Positions 10,025 through 19,509 of a stretch of 64,000 nucleotides of DNA are shown one piece after another. The DNA is taken from positions 62,001 through 126,000 of the forward strand of contig JAATGQ010000041.1 of assembly GCA_015654595.1 (NCBI GenBank), read 5' to 3'. Below the pieces are notes generated by a model. The model was not told the DNA's origin. It did no database searches and was given only the letters and a program-made list of their open reading frames with translations. Both the position numbers and the translations under genes were made by a program. Within the stretch, counting starts at the first letter, position 1; every line of letters begins with the position of its first letter. Source of the DNA: Chitinophagales bacterium. Its GTDB lineage: Bacteria > Bacteroidota > Bacteroidia > Chitinophagales > Chitinophagaceae.

Positions 10025-10325
10025 CTTGTGCGGTTTGACGAAGTTTTAAGGTTAGATCGATAGAATAAAGGCGTGTGGGAGGAGATTGGAGGTAAACTAA
10101 AAACCGGGATTCAAAGGATGAATGGGGAGATTCCAGAGGATGGAGGCCGTAAAGATAGGAATTACAAGGATAACTTGCAAACCTTCGGATATGGTATTAT
10201 ATTTGGGCCGCTGAAACCACGGTCGCTAGTACGAGCCAACATATCCATATACTTGAAAATCAACTAATTATTTCTATTAAATAAGGGTTGATCACGCTTT
10301 CAGTCCCCTTTAAAATTTATTTTTG
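10025..10325. other. Divergent intergenic region
   Basis: The region separates the T9SS protein (start 10024, minus) from the Wzc-like gene (ATG 10326, plus). It holds the promoter candidate at 10174-10205 and a roughly 120-base AT-rich leader. A 64-codon open frame at 10073 has no protein-like character and is not called. Confidence 0.6.
10174..10205 (+). promoter_or_regulatory. Bacteroidota-type -33/-7 promoter of the Wzc operon
   Basis: CTTG at 10174-10177 is followed after exactly 20 bases by TATATTTG at 10198-10205. This fits the Bacteroidota sigma consensus (TTTG, about 19-21 bases, TAnnTTTG). Transcription would start near 10212, giving a leader of about 115 bases before the ATG at 10326. 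The same architecture occurs before the giant gene at 37182. Confidence 0.55.
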
Positions 10326-12551
10326 ATGGATTTCCTGTATTTGTTGAGGATACTGCTAAAAAGAAAATGGCTCATCGTAGGGGCTGGTATGGCTGCCGCA
10401 GTCATCGCCTACGTCCTTACAATGGGACAGCCCAAAAAATACCGCTCCTACGCCCAATTCTCAACCGGTTTTACAATTAATGATGAAGTAAAGATAGGCA
10501 ATGACAATGCGGACATTTTTGCCGCCGACGTCAAGTTCAACAACGTCATTGCCACGATGACCTCTCCCTCCGTGGTCAGTCTGCTTTCTTATAACCTGAT
10601 CCTGCACGACCTGCAAAGTTCCTCTCCCTTTAAGCACCTGAGCCCCAAACAGCTTCAGTCGCCGGTCTACCGCCAGGTCAACCAAAGACAAGCTATCGAA
10701 ATATACAGGAACAAGCTGAACAATATGACCCAGCTGGCCTCTTCTAATACGGACGAGAAGAACCTGCTGGAATTTCTGAGCCTCTATGGTTATGATTATA
10801 AGTCTCTCAACAGCATCCTCCTCGTACAACGCTATCAGCACACGGACTATATGGAGATCGACTGCATCAGCGAAAACCCTGATCTGTCGGCATACATCGT
10901 CAATACGCTGTTCCCGCAATTCCTTCGTTATTACAAAGGCGTCCGCAGCAGCAAGTCCAACGAATCCATCGATACGCTGCAAAGCCTGATGGATAAAAAG
11001 AAACAGGAGCTGGACGCCAGGAATAAAGCGCTGGTCGACGCTGGGGTAACAGCCGACATGAACGACGAGAACAGCAGCAACCGGGAAACGGTCAATAACC
11101 TCATCTCATCCCTGACCGAGGCGCAAAGCAGACAAACACAGATCACCTATGACCTCCAAAAGGTCAACCAGCGTATCAGCAACCTTTCCGGAGGACCCGC
11201 CGCTACCAATAAAACGGACAATTCGATAAACGACGAGCTCGTCATCCTTCGCCGGAATATGAACGACGCCTATCAGGCCTGGCTGAATTCTGGTAAAACC
11301 GACGCCGCTCTCGAAAAAAAATACGAAAATCTTAAAACAGACTACCAGGCAAAAGTTGCTTCTTCACAACCCAATATCGGCTCATCGACCCCTTCCAGCA
11401 CAAACGAAGAAACAAGATCCGCGCTCCTGCTGAAGAAAGGAGACCTTGAAGCCGACCTGAAAGCAGCCAACCAGACCATCGACGATATCCAGGGCAGGAT
11501 CAATGCGCTAAAAGGAACGCTGTCAAAAGATGCCTCAAAAAGCGCCATGGTAGAAACACTGATAAAAGATGCTGAACTGGCCAACCGGGAATACCTGGCA
11601 GCCAAACAGAAATATAGCGACGCCGTCGACATCACCAGCTCTTCAGTCAATAATTTCCGGCTGATCATCGGCGCTCAACCCGCAATCGATCCGGAACCCT
11701 CGAAAAGACTGGCTATCGTCGGTATGGCCGGCGCATCCGCCTTTATCATTACCATCCTCGTCCTCGTACTGCTGACCTACCTGGATTCTTCGATCAAGAC
11801 CCCCGTCATCTTCTCCAAGACGGTTGGACTCAAGCTGATCAGTCTCATCAATTTCATGAACCTGAAGGCAAAAGACCTCAAAGCCATCGTCACTACCCGG
11901 GAAACCACGGTGGACGCCTTTGATAACAAGCGGCATAATCAATTCCGCGAAGCCCTCCGCAAGCTGCGCTTTGAGATCGAACACAGCGGCAAGAAGATCC
12001 TGCTCTTCGCCAGCACCAAGAAAGGAGAAGGAAAAACAACGCTGATCCAGGCGCTTAGCTATAGCCTGAGCATGAGCAAAAAGAATATCCTGATCATCGA
12101 TACGAATTTCTGTAACCCTGATCTGACCGCTGCACTCAACGCCGATCCTATCCTCGAAAAGATTCATCCCGATAAAACCAATAGCCGCAGTATCGTAGAA
12201 CAAGTCCGCGACGCAGCCACCAAGGTCGGCGACCATATTTTCGCCATCGGCAGCGAAGGAGGCGATTATACGCCTTCCGAAGTACTGCCCAGGGAAAACC
12301 TGCTGCACCACCTCCAGGCACTGACTGCTGAGTTCGACTATATCTTCCTCGAAGGACCACCCTTAAACGATTTCACGGACAGTAAGGAACTGGTACAATA
12401 TGTGGATGGAGTTATCGCCATCTTCTCGGCCAACCATATCATCAAACAGATCGACAGACAATCCATGATGTTCTTCAATGAACTCAACGGAAAATTCGTC
12501 GGCGCCGTATTGAACATGGTAGACCTCGAAGACGTCAATACCGCCAGCTAG
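10326..12551 (+). CDS. Wzc-like polysaccharide co-polymerase with CpsD/CapB-type ATPase domain
   Basis: The 741-residue inner-membrane protein has an N-terminal Wzz domain with a first membrane segment at about residues 14-33, a long coiled-coil periplasmic region (about 205-435) and a second membrane segment (about 462-486). A cytosolic P-loop domain follows: Walker A ASTKKGEGKTT at about 562-572, Walker A' ILIIDTNF and Walker B YIFLEGPP. The family sets chain length and couples export of capsule or EPS. The C-terminus (NMVDLEDVNTAS) has no tyrosine cluster, so classical autophosphorylation is doubtful. An ATG three bases after the upstream TTG was taken as start. First gene of a five-gene block with the TolC-like protein. 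Confidence 0.9.
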   Translation: MDFLYLLRILLKRKWLIVGAGMAAAVIAYVLTMGQPKKYRSYAQFSTGFTINDEVKIGNDNADIFAADVKFNNVIATMTSPSVVSLLSYNLILHDLQSSSPFKHLSPKQLQSPVYRQVNQRQAIEIYRNKLNNMTQLASSNTDEKNLLEFLSLYGYDYKSLNSILLVQRYQHTDYMEIDCISENPDLSAYIVNTLFPQFLRYYKGVRSSKSNESIDTLQSLMDKKKQELDARNKALVDAGVTADMNDENSSNRETVNNLISSLTEAQSRQTQITYDLQKVNQRISNLSGGPAATNKTDNSINDELVILRRNMNDAYQAWLNSGKTDAALEKKYENLKTDYQAKVASSQPNIGSSTPSSTNEETRSALLLKKGDLEADLKAANQTIDDIQGRINALKGTLSKDASKSAMVETLIKDAELANREYLAAKQKYSDAVDITSSSVNNFRLIIGAQPAIDPEPSKRLAIVGMAGASAFIITILVLVLLTYLDSSIKTPVIFSKTVGLKLISLINFMNLKAKDLKAIVTTRETTVDAFDNKRHNQFREALRKLRFEIEHSGKKILLFASTKKGEGKTTLIQALSYSLSMSKKNILIIDTNFCNPDLTAALNADPILEKIHPDKTNSRSIVEQVRDAATKVGDHIFAIGSEGGDYTPSEVLPRENLLHHLQALTAEFDYIFLEGPPLNDFTDSKELVQYVDGVIAIFSANHIIKQIDRQSMMFFNELNGKFVGAVLNMVDLEDVNTAS

Positions 12552-12565
12552 TCCGCCAGTCCGCT

Positions 12566-13348
12566 ATGAGTAAAACACAACTAAAAACAGAAAAAATAAT
12601 CCCCATGGATTCTTGCGTCCGTATTATGCGCCCCCTGTGTTCCCTATTGGCTATTCTTATTATCCATCATAGCATCGCCCATGCACAGCACTTGGCAGGC
12701 GGCCGCAAAAAGACGGACAGCGTCCCCGTCTTCCGCCATGAACCACCAACGGATTCGATGATCGAAAACAGGCTTGTCGCCCTGGCGCTGGAAGGCCCCA
12801 GATACTCGGCCTCCAACCACCAGGTGAAAGTATCCGCCGCCAACCTGCAAAAGGCAAAACGCTCCTGGATGAACCTGCTGTCGGTCTCGGTCAACTATAA
12901 CGACCAGTCCTTCGCAAAACCCTCGACACTCAACCAGACAGGTTATGTCTATCCAAAATATTTCTTTGGCCTGACCATCCCTATCGGTCTCTTCTTTACC
13001 ATGGGCCCGGATATCAAAGCCGCCAAAGAAACGATGGAGATCAATAAAAGCAACCAGGAAAGCCTGGCCCGCAATCTCCGTACGGAAGTCCTGGGAAAAT
13101 GGAAGCAATACAGGAATTACGGAGAGCTGATCCTTTTACAGAATACGATCGTCGTCGACCAGCAGACAGTGCTCGCCACCGCAGAAAAGAAGTTCAAAGA
13201 CGGCGGCTCCTTCGACGACTACAACAAACAAAATCACAGCTATAGCGACGAAAAGGCAAAGATGCTGAACCTTCAGCTCCAACAGGATCTCATCCGACTG
13301 GATATTGAAGCGCTGATCGGTACCAGCCTCGACTCGGTAATCAGATAG
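12566..13348 (+). CDS. Half-length TolC-like outer-membrane protein
   Basis: The 260-residue product has a hydrophobic export segment (about residues 22-41, ending HSIAHAQ). It is followed by a region resembling one half of an outer-membrane efflux protein: long amphipathic helices (VSAANLQKAKRSW; IKAAKETMEINKSNQESLARNLRTEV split over about residues 95-175) around beta strands (YFFGLTIPIGLFF). Normal TolC proteins have about 400-480 residues and two such repeats. Its position between the Wzc-like protein and an acyltransferase suggests a role in EPS export, which is inference. Start uncertain: ATG 12566, or the in-frame ATG at 12605 that puts the signal peptide nearer the N-terminus. Confidence 0.7.
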   Translation: MSKTQLKTEKIIPMDSCVRIMRPLCSLLAILIIHHSIAHAQHLAGGRKKTDSVPVFRHEPPTDSMIENRLVALALEGPRYSASNHQVKVSAANLQKAKRSWMNLLSVSVNYNDQSFAKPSTLNQTGYVYPKYFFGLTIPIGLFFTMGPDIKAAKETMEINKSNQESLARNLRTEVLGKWKQYRNYGELILLQNTIVVDQQTVLATAEKKFKDGGSFDDYNKQNHSYSDEKAKMLNLQLQQDLIRLDIEALIGTSLDSVIR

Positions 13349-13349
13349 T

Positions 13350-14642
13350 ATGAGCAACACGCCCCCCACCCCGACAGCAGCAGCAGCCGGATCGGCCGCC
13401 ATCCCGCAACCGACCAGCAACTCCGGCGCCACCGCAGGCTCACCCGGCGCTGCGCCCACACCCGTCGCAGCCCAGCCAACCTCCGGCAACTCCACGCTTG
13501 CTGCCCTCTACCGGCTTTTCTCGAAAGCCTTCAACCTGCCGCTGCTCAATATCAGCCGCCTGGCCTGGGTTGACTACCTAAAAGGCATTGCCATCCTGCT
13601 CGTCGTCTACCGCCACGTACTGATCGGCATCCAACGCAGTGTTGCCGCCGCCAACGAACACGGCGCCGGCCTTACACCCGTCCCGGAATACCTCGAGACC
13701 GCCAACATGATCTTTTTCAGCTTCCGCATGCCCCTCTTCTTTATCCTCTCAGGGATCTTTATCAGCGGCAGCCTCGCCAAAAGAAGCCTTGGCAAGATAC
13801 TGGGTATAAAATTCGAGAACCTCATGTACCCCTATTTCATCTGGGTCACCCTGCAGGTCACACTCCAGATCATTCTCGGCAGCAACACGAACTCCAACAG
13901 ATCCCTCATCGACTATACTTATATCCTCTATCAGCCAAGATCACTCGACCAGTTCTGGTACCTGCCCGCATTATTCAACACCACAGCCATCTACCTGCTG
14001 GTAAAACACTACCTCAAGCCCCCTGCCTGGGGACAGATCCTGCTGGGTCTCGCCCTGTACTTCCTTTCTCACCTGGAATACTTCCATAGGATCAGCATGA
14101 TCTCCGACTGGATGGAATTTTACTTCTTCTTCGCACTGGGTGACATAATCTCGGTCTACTTCTTCCAGGAAAAAACGCAAAACTTCCTCAAGAGCCCGAT
14201 CACCCTGCTCTGCATTACGCCGATCTTTTTCCTGACGCAATGGTGCTACCTGAGCCACCCCTTTATGGATCATGTGACGGAATCAGGTGAAGCCCCCTTT
14301 ATGGCCGTTGCGCTGATCGGATGCTTCAGCATGTTTGTGCTTTCCTTGCGGATGCAGATCTGGGGAGTAATGAAATTCCTGCGGATCATCGGCTACCACT
14401 CCCTGTATATTTATGTAACCCATGTCTTTGTCGCCGCCCTCGTCAGGGTAGCGCTTACTAAATTCGGACATATCCACAACCCCTTTATCCTGCTGGCAGG
14501 TGGGATCTTCTTTGGTATCACCATCCCGATCATATTCTATAACCTCCTGATCGTAGACGGACCGCTGTGGTTTCTTTTCTCGTATAAAAAACGCAAAAAA
14601 CAAACGGGCTCCCCATCGGCAAAAACCAGCTTACCCTCATGA
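13350..14642 (+). CDS. Acyltransferase 3 family membrane protein
   Basis: The 430-residue polytopic protein belongs to the acyltransferase 3 family (OatA/WcaH-like O-acyltransferases), which transfer acetyl or other acyl groups onto extracellular sugars. The core begins at about residue 72 with WVDYLKGIAILLVVYRH, containing the family histidine, and includes FRMPLFFILSGIF. About ten membrane segments follow. The first about 55 residues are an Ala/Pro/Thr/Gly-rich low-complexity extension absent from the family core. Its ATG lies one base after the upstream stop, and its own stop overlaps the next start, so the block is translationally coupled. Confidence 0.85.
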   Translation: MSNTPPTPTAAAAGSAAIPQPTSNSGATAGSPGAAPTPVAAQPTSGNSTLAALYRLFSKAFNLPLLNISRLAWVDYLKGIAILLVVYRHVLIGIQRSVAAANEHGAGLTPVPEYLETANMIFFSFRMPLFFILSGIFISGSLAKRSLGKILGIKFENLMYPYFIWVTLQVTLQIILGSNTNSNRSLIDYTYILYQPRSLDQFWYLPALFNTTAIYLLVKHYLKPPAWGQILLGLALYFLSHLEYFHRISMISDWMEFYFFFALGDIISVYFFQEKTQNFLKSPITLLCITPIFFLTQWCYLSHPFMDHVTESGEAPFMAVALIGCFSMFVLSLRMQIWGVMKFLRIIGYHSLYIYVTHVFVAALVRVALTKFGHIHNPFILLAGGIFFGITIPIIFYNLLIVDGPLWFLFSYKKRKKQTGSPSAKTSLPS

Positions 14643-15217
14643 TGAACAGACGTACAGCACTCGGAAGGATCATCCTGACCGCTATTGGCGGAGGTTTTAT
14701 TTTTGGCGGCTATAAGTGGTACGACTGGCACAAATTGCCCGATTCGGCGTGGCTCATCCAACACAAACCCCTGCTGGCTTCACTGGCCGACACGATCATC
14801 CCTCCTACCGACACGCCCGGCGCTGGCGAAGCCAAGGTAGAAGAGTATATCATCGCCATGATCAGGGATTGTATAGACCGCAAGACCGGCAATAAGTTCG
14901 TAGACGGACTGAAAGAACTGGAACACTATTGCCACTCGGAATACAGCAAGCCTTTTGAACAGTTAAGCCTGGCCGACAAGAATAAAGTGCTGGATCATTT
15001 TGAAAAGAAGGCCCGGCCTTTCAATGCCCTCGTTGGAAAAGCAGAAAGCCTTTACCTGGGTTCCCCCTTCTTCGCCACCCTCAAGAAACTGACGGTAGAA
15101 GGCTATTGCACCTCTGAGCTGGGCGCTACAAAAGGACTGTCCTATCTCTATATCCCCGGACACTTCCAAGGCTGTATCCCGCTGCAGCCCGGCCAGAAAA
15201 GCTGGGCCACACGATAG
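14639..15217 (+). CDS. Gluconate 2-dehydrogenase subunit 3-like protein
   Basis: The 192-residue protein has a twin-arginine-like N-terminus (MMNRRTALGRIILTAIGGGF) and the body of the gluconate 2-dehydrogenase subunit 3 family (LASLADTIIPPTDTPGAGEA, then a helical domain). In characterised complexes this small subunit accompanies a flavin GMC dehydrogenase in the periplasm. The matching GMC gene lies at 17773, but two reversed acyltransferase genes intervene. The start overlaps the acyltransferase stop (ATGATGA), suggesting coupling to the EPS genes. The substrate may be a sugar or sugar alcohol; this is inference from the family. Confidence 0.85.
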   Translation: MMNRRTALGRIILTAIGGGFIFGGYKWYDWHKLPDSAWLIQHKPLLASLADTIIPPTDTPGAGEAKVEEYIIAMIRDCIDRKTGNKFVDGLKELEHYCHSEYSKPFEQLSLADKNKVLDHFEKKARPFNALVGKAESLYLGSPFFATLKKLTVEGYCTSELGATKGLSYLYIPGHFQGCIPLQPGQKSWATR

Positions 15218-15281
15218 ACCCCGCACACATCGCCCAAGCGCCAACCGCCCCCTCCAAGCCGCCAACCGCCCCAAAGCGCGG

Positions 15282-16445
15282 CTAAACTCTTGTCAACACC
15301 ATCTCGAACTTCTTCTTCTTCTTCAAGAACCACATCTCATAGTAGTTGTAAGACAACCACGCCACACAACCCACCGCCGCCAGACAAACCAGCGGATACA
15401 CCAGGTCGTACAACCACCTTGCCTCAGGATGCCCGATCTTTGTCGTAAACACCTTCAGCACCAGTTGACAGATCGCGGTATGAAAAAGATAAATACCAAA
15501 GGAGACCCGCCCCAGCGTCTTCAACAAGGGGATCTCCAGATGATAGATCGAGTTGTCGACAACAGCCGCCAGCAAGACATACCCAAAAAGGATATCACAG
15601 ATATAGTGATCCACGAATAACTGAAACCATAATTGCTCGGAACCGATCAGCGAAAGCACATACGCCAGCGCCATCAACGTCATTACTACTTGTATCCAGG
15701 GCTTGAAAAAAGTTCTGAAAAAACTGGCGTACCGCTCGCGGTTATAGAACAACAAGGCGGCAATAAGCCCCCCGCCAAACAGATCGAGCTTGTCCGTCAA
15801 CAACACATAGTTCATCAATACCACCTTTGCCTGCGGCCATTCAGGGAAGAAATGTGGAAGTATGAACACGATAAAAACACGCACCAGGATACTTAACAAG
15901 AACATCCCCGCCAACAAACTTTTTAGCCGTCGACGAAAATTGTTGATCAGGATCGGCCAGACCAGATAAAATTGCTCTTCGATACAAACCGACCAGCTCA
16001 CCTCGAACATCCCTTGATTGCTCCCGACAAAAGCGATCTGCATGTTCACCGAGAATAAGATCAGGAAAACTAAATTCAGCAGCATCGTCGGAAAATCGGT
16101 ATTGCTGACCCATCCCAACCTTGACGCCAGGTAAGGGCTGAAGAAGGTCAGAAAAAGCCCGTATCCAAGATAAAGCGGCCATATACGCAGCACACGCCGG
16201 AGATAAAAGTTGCGATAACTGACCGTTCCACTGGCATCCTTTTCCATCAACAGCAGATAACTGATCAAAAAACCACTGAGCACAAAGAAAAGGTTGACGC
16301 CCATCTTGCCCGTCTCATGAAACAAATTATACAGAAAGGGCGGAGCATCGGAATAAGCCTTCTTAAAGTCATAGGAATGCTGCATCAGCACCAGAAATGC
16401 CGCTATAAACCGTATCCCATCCAGATTTTTAAAGTAGACCTTCAT
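15282..16445 (-). CDS. Acyltransferase 3 family protein (tandem copy 2)
   Basis: The 387-residue polytopic membrane O-acyltransferase starts MKVYFKNLDGIRFIAAFLVL and carries the family's MQHS histidine, NLFFVLSGFLISYLLL and RRVLRIWPLYLGY motifs. The ATG at 16445 was chosen because it aligns exactly with the start of its neighbour and lies 2 bp after that gene's stop. The open frame extends 18 codons further into the neighbour. It is clearly paralogous to the gene at 16448-17623 over its full length, so the pair is a local duplication. The likely role is acylating a surface glycan. Confidence 0.9.
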   Translation of the reverse strand: MKVYFKNLDGIRFIAAFLVLMQHSYDFKKAYSDAPPFLYNLFHETGKMGVNLFFVLSGFLISYLLLMEKDASGTVSYRNFYLRRVLRIWPLYLGYGLFLTFFSPYLASRLGWVSNTDFPTMLLNLVFLILFSVNMQIAFVGSNQGMFEVSWSVCIEEQFYLVWPILINNFRRRLKSLLAGMFLLSILVRVFIVFILPHFFPEWPQAKVVLMNYVLLTDKLDLFGGGLIAALLFYNRERYASFFRTFFKPWIQVVMTLMALAYVLSLIGSEQLWFQLFVDHYICDILFGYVLLAAVVDNSIYHLEIPLLKTLGRVSFGIYLFHTAICQLVLKVFTTKIGHPEARWLYDLVYPLVCLAAVGCVAWLSYNYYEMWFLKKKKKFEMVLTRV

Positions 16446-16447
16446 GT

Positions 16448-17623
16448 TTAGATTCTGGTTTTGACCAATTCCCACTTTTTCTTTTTGAGCAGGAACCAAC
16501 GCTCATAATAGTTATAGGACAGATACGCAACGGTACAGGTGATCGTAGCATTGACCACCGGGTAAACTACATCATACAAAAGACGCGACTCGGGATGCCC
16601 GATCTTTGTCATAAATACCTTCAGCACCAGCTGACAGATCGCCGTATGAAAGAGATAGACGCCAAAGGTCACCTTCCCAAGGGTCTTTAACAAAGGATGC
16701 TCCAGCCGGTAAACGGAATTATCCACCACAGCCGCCAGCACCACATATCCATAAAGTATATCGCAGACATAGTGATCGAAGAAAGTAAGATATACGCCTT
16801 CTCCGGAACCGGGGTTGACCAGCGAGATCGTAAACGCCAGCGCCAGCAAGGTCATGATCCACTGCACACCAGGCTGAAACAGTTTTTTGAACAACTCCTG
16901 GTAACGTCCCTGACGATAGTCGTACAACAGGATAGCGGCGAACAACCCGCCGCCGAAAAGATCAAGCTTATCGAACAACATCAGATAATTGATATTCAGA
17001 TATTGATTCGACGGTACAGGCGGACGGACCGCAGGTAGGATATAGTAAAGCAATACGCGCATCAGGATACTCACCAAAAACATCCCCGCCAGCAAAAATT
17101 TTAGCTTCTTGCGGAAAATATTGACAAGAGGAGGCCAGACAAGATAAAATTGTTCTTCGATACAAACCGACCAGCTCACCTCGAAGATACCCTGGTTCCA
17201 ACCCACAAATCCCAATTGAAAATTGACAGCAAAAAGAAACAGGAATAAGCAGTTCAACAGCATCGTTGGCAGGTCCGATCCATTACCCAGTCCCAGCTTT
17301 TGCGTAACAAAAGGGGCGGCAAAGGTCAGCACGAGCCCATACCCCAGGTACAACGGCCAGATCCGCAAAACACGACGCATGTAGAAGCTGCGATAGCTGA
17401 TCGTACCCGTCGTGTCTTTTTCCACCAGCAGCAGATAACTGATCAAAAAGCCGCTGAGAATAAAAAACAGATTCACGCCAAGACGACCGGTATGTTCAAA
17501 ACATTTTTCGACAAAAGAGATGGATGGGGAATAATTGTATTTAAAAAAGAAAGAATGGTGCACCAACACCATAAATGCCGCCACAAACCTAATTCCATCA
17601 AGGTTCTTAAAATAAACTTTCAT
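16448..17623 (-). CDS. Acyltransferase 3 family protein (tandem copy 1)
   Basis: The 391-residue paralog of the downstream gene shares MKVYFKNLDGIRF, LGVNLFFILSGFLISYLLL, YRSFYMRRVLRIWPLYLGYG and a WSVCIEEQFYLVWP motif. The family is integral-membrane O-acyltransferases that modify extracellular sugars. The open frame runs 46 codons upstream to 17761, but that stretch is basic and non-homologous to the paralog, so the ATG at 17623 is preferred. First gene of a two-gene unit; divergent from the GMC oxidoreductase. Confidence 0.9.
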   Translation of the reverse strand: MKVYFKNLDGIRFVAAFMVLVHHSFFFKYNYSPSISFVEKCFEHTGRLGVNLFFILSGFLISYLLLVEKDTTGTISYRSFYMRRVLRIWPLYLGYGLVLTFAAPFVTQKLGLGNGSDLPTMLLNCLFLFLFAVNFQLGFVGWNQGIFEVSWSVCIEEQFYLVWPPLVNIFRKKLKFLLAGMFLVSILMRVLLYYILPAVRPPVPSNQYLNINYLMLFDKLDLFGGGLFAAILLYDYRQGRYQELFKKLFQPGVQWIMTLLALAFTISLVNPGSGEGVYLTFFDHYVCDILYGYVVLAAVVDNSVYRLEHPLLKTLGKVTFGVYLFHTAICQLVLKVFMTKIGHPESRLLYDVVYPVVNATITCTVAYLSYNYYERWFLLKKKKWELVKTRI

Positions 17624-17772
17624 TTTCGTTCGTTTTCCACCCCGCCGCTCATGCCGCCGGCAGGCAGTATATCGCTCAGGTCCAGGACCCGCTGTTGGGT
17701 TTGCTGGGTTATAGGGGTAAAAATAACGTGAATTCGCTATATTTATGCGTAAACATTTCAAATTGAAATACT

Positions 17773-19461
17773 ATGGGCGACCCCAGAAAGGGCAATAGTT
17801 ACGACGCGATAGTGGTAGGGTCTGGTATCAGCGGAGGCTGGGCAGCAAAGGAGCTATGCGAAAAAGGCCTCAAAACGCTGGTAATAGAAAGGGGTCGGAA
17901 TGTCGAACATATCAAAGATTATACAACCGCCTTTTTACACCCCTGGCAATTCCCACACCGGCTGAACAATACCATGAAGAACGTGGAAGATGATCCGGTC
18001 CAGAGTAATGCCTATAACGAAGGCAGCAGGCAATTCTATGTCAGCGACAAAGAACATCCCTATATACAGGACAAGCCTTTTAACTGGATACGCGGTTATC
18101 AGGTAGGCGGCCGCTCCCTGACCTGGGGCCGTCAGTGCTATCGCCTTAGCGATCTGGACTTCGAAGCCAACGCAAAAGAAGGGATTGCGGTAGACTGGCC
18201 CATACGCTATGCGGATATCGCCCCCTGGTATGACTATGTGGAGAAATTCGTAGGCATCAGCGGCCGCCCCGAAGGCCTGCCCCATCTCCCCGACGGCCAG
18301 TTCCTGCCCCCCATGGAGATGAACTGTATCGAAGATTATTTCGCCGGCCAGCTGAAGCATCGATATACGGATCGTATCGCCACCATCGGACGGGTAGCCA
18401 ACCTCAGCGAAGGCCATAACGGACGAGGTCCCTGCCAGTATCGCAACCTTTGCGACCGTGGCTGCCCCTTCAGCGGTTATTTCAGCAGCAACGCCGCCAC
18501 GCTTCCCGCAGCTGCCGCCACCGGCAACATGACCCTGCTGACCGACAGCATCGTCCAGGAAGTGATCTATGACGACCAGCAGCACAAAGTCACCGGCGTC
18601 CGTGTCATCGATGCACATACCCATGAGGTGACGGATTACTACGCCCGCATTATCTTCCTGAATGCCTCCACCGTCGCCACCGCGGCCATCCTGCTCAACT
18701 CTACGTCCCGCACCCATCCCGATGGACTAGGCAACACCAGCGGACAGGTAGGACATAACCTGATGGACCATTTCACCGGAACAGGTGCCACCGCCCAATA
18801 CGAAGGCTTTGCAGACAAATATTACACCGGCAGAAGACCCGTAGGTATTTATATTCCCCGCTTCCGCAATACCAGCCCCGCCAATAAACGTAAGGATTTT
18901 ATCCGTGGCTACGGCTTCCAGGGCAGCGGCGGCCGGTATGAATGGCCCGAACTGTCCTCCTCACCCGGATGGGGAGCCGACTATAAAAGGAATTTGAGTC
19001 AACCAGGCCCCTGGTCGCTATGGCTGGGCGCCTGGGGCGAGACCCTCCCCTATTACGACAATAAAGTGACACTCGATAAGGATCAGAAAGACAACTGGGG
19101 ACTGCCCATCCTAAGGATCTCCTTTGACTACCACGACAACGAAATTGCGATGAGAAAAGATATCCGCGCCTCCGCAGAAGAAATGCTGCACAAAGCCGGC
19201 TTCAGGAACATACACTCGTATAGCCATGCCGTGCCTGGCGGATCAGCCGTACATGAAATGGGAACGGCCCGGATGGGACGCGATCCAAAAACCTCCGTGC
19301 TCAACGGCAATAATCAATTGCACGAAGCAAAGAATGTGTTCGTCACCGATGGAAGCTGCATGACATCTTCGGCTACGCAAAACCCATCGCTGACCTATAT
19401 GGCCCTCACAGCAAGAGCCTGTGATTTCGCAGTAAATGAATTGAAGAAAGGGAACCTATAA
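17773..19461 (+). CDS. GMC family oxidoreductase (gluconate-dehydrogenase type)
   Basis: The 562-residue flavoprotein has an N-terminal FAD-binding motif (YDAIVVGSGISGGWAAKEL), the GMC body with a cysteine-rich segment (CQYRNLCDRGCPFSGY), and the C-terminal catalytic region (HEMGTARMG His, then SATQNPSLTYMALTARA with Asn). It most resembles the large subunit of membrane-linked sugar or gluconate dehydrogenases. No signal peptide is visible, so it would be co-exported by a Tat-dependent small subunit, the candidate being the protein at 14639-15217. It is separated from that partner by the tandem acyltransferases, an unusual split. Substrate unknown. Confidence 0.88.
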   Translation: MGDPRKGNSYDAIVVGSGISGGWAAKELCEKGLKTLVIERGRNVEHIKDYTTAFLHPWQFPHRLNNTMKNVEDDPVQSNAYNEGSRQFYVSDKEHPYIQDKPFNWIRGYQVGGRSLTWGRQCYRLSDLDFEANAKEGIAVDWPIRYADIAPWYDYVEKFVGISGRPEGLPHLPDGQFLPPMEMNCIEDYFAGQLKHRYTDRIATIGRVANLSEGHNGRGPCQYRNLCDRGCPFSGYFSSNAATLPAAAATGNMTLLTDSIVQEVIYDDQQHKVTGVRVIDAHTHEVTDYYARIIFLNASTVATAAILLNSTSRTHPDGLGNTSGQVGHNLMDHFTGTGATAQYEGFADKYYTGRRPVGIYIPRFRNTSPANKRKDFIRGYGFQGSGGRYEWPELSSSPGWGADYKRNLSQPGPWSLWLGAWGETLPYYDNKVTLDKDQKDNWGLPILRISFDYHDNEIAMRKDIRASAEEMLHKAGFRNIHSYSHAVPGGSAVHEMGTARMGRDPKTSVLNGNNQLHEAKNVFVTDGSCMTSSATQNPSLTYMALTARACDFAVNELKKGNL

Positions 19462-19509
19462 CCCCGCAGCCCACGCTGCCGCCAGCACCCGTATAACCCC
19501 ACAGCCGCA

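Noticed and set aside
10073-10267. 64-codon plus-strand open frame upstream of the Wzc-like gene
   Set aside because: It spans the best promoter candidate and has no protein-like features.
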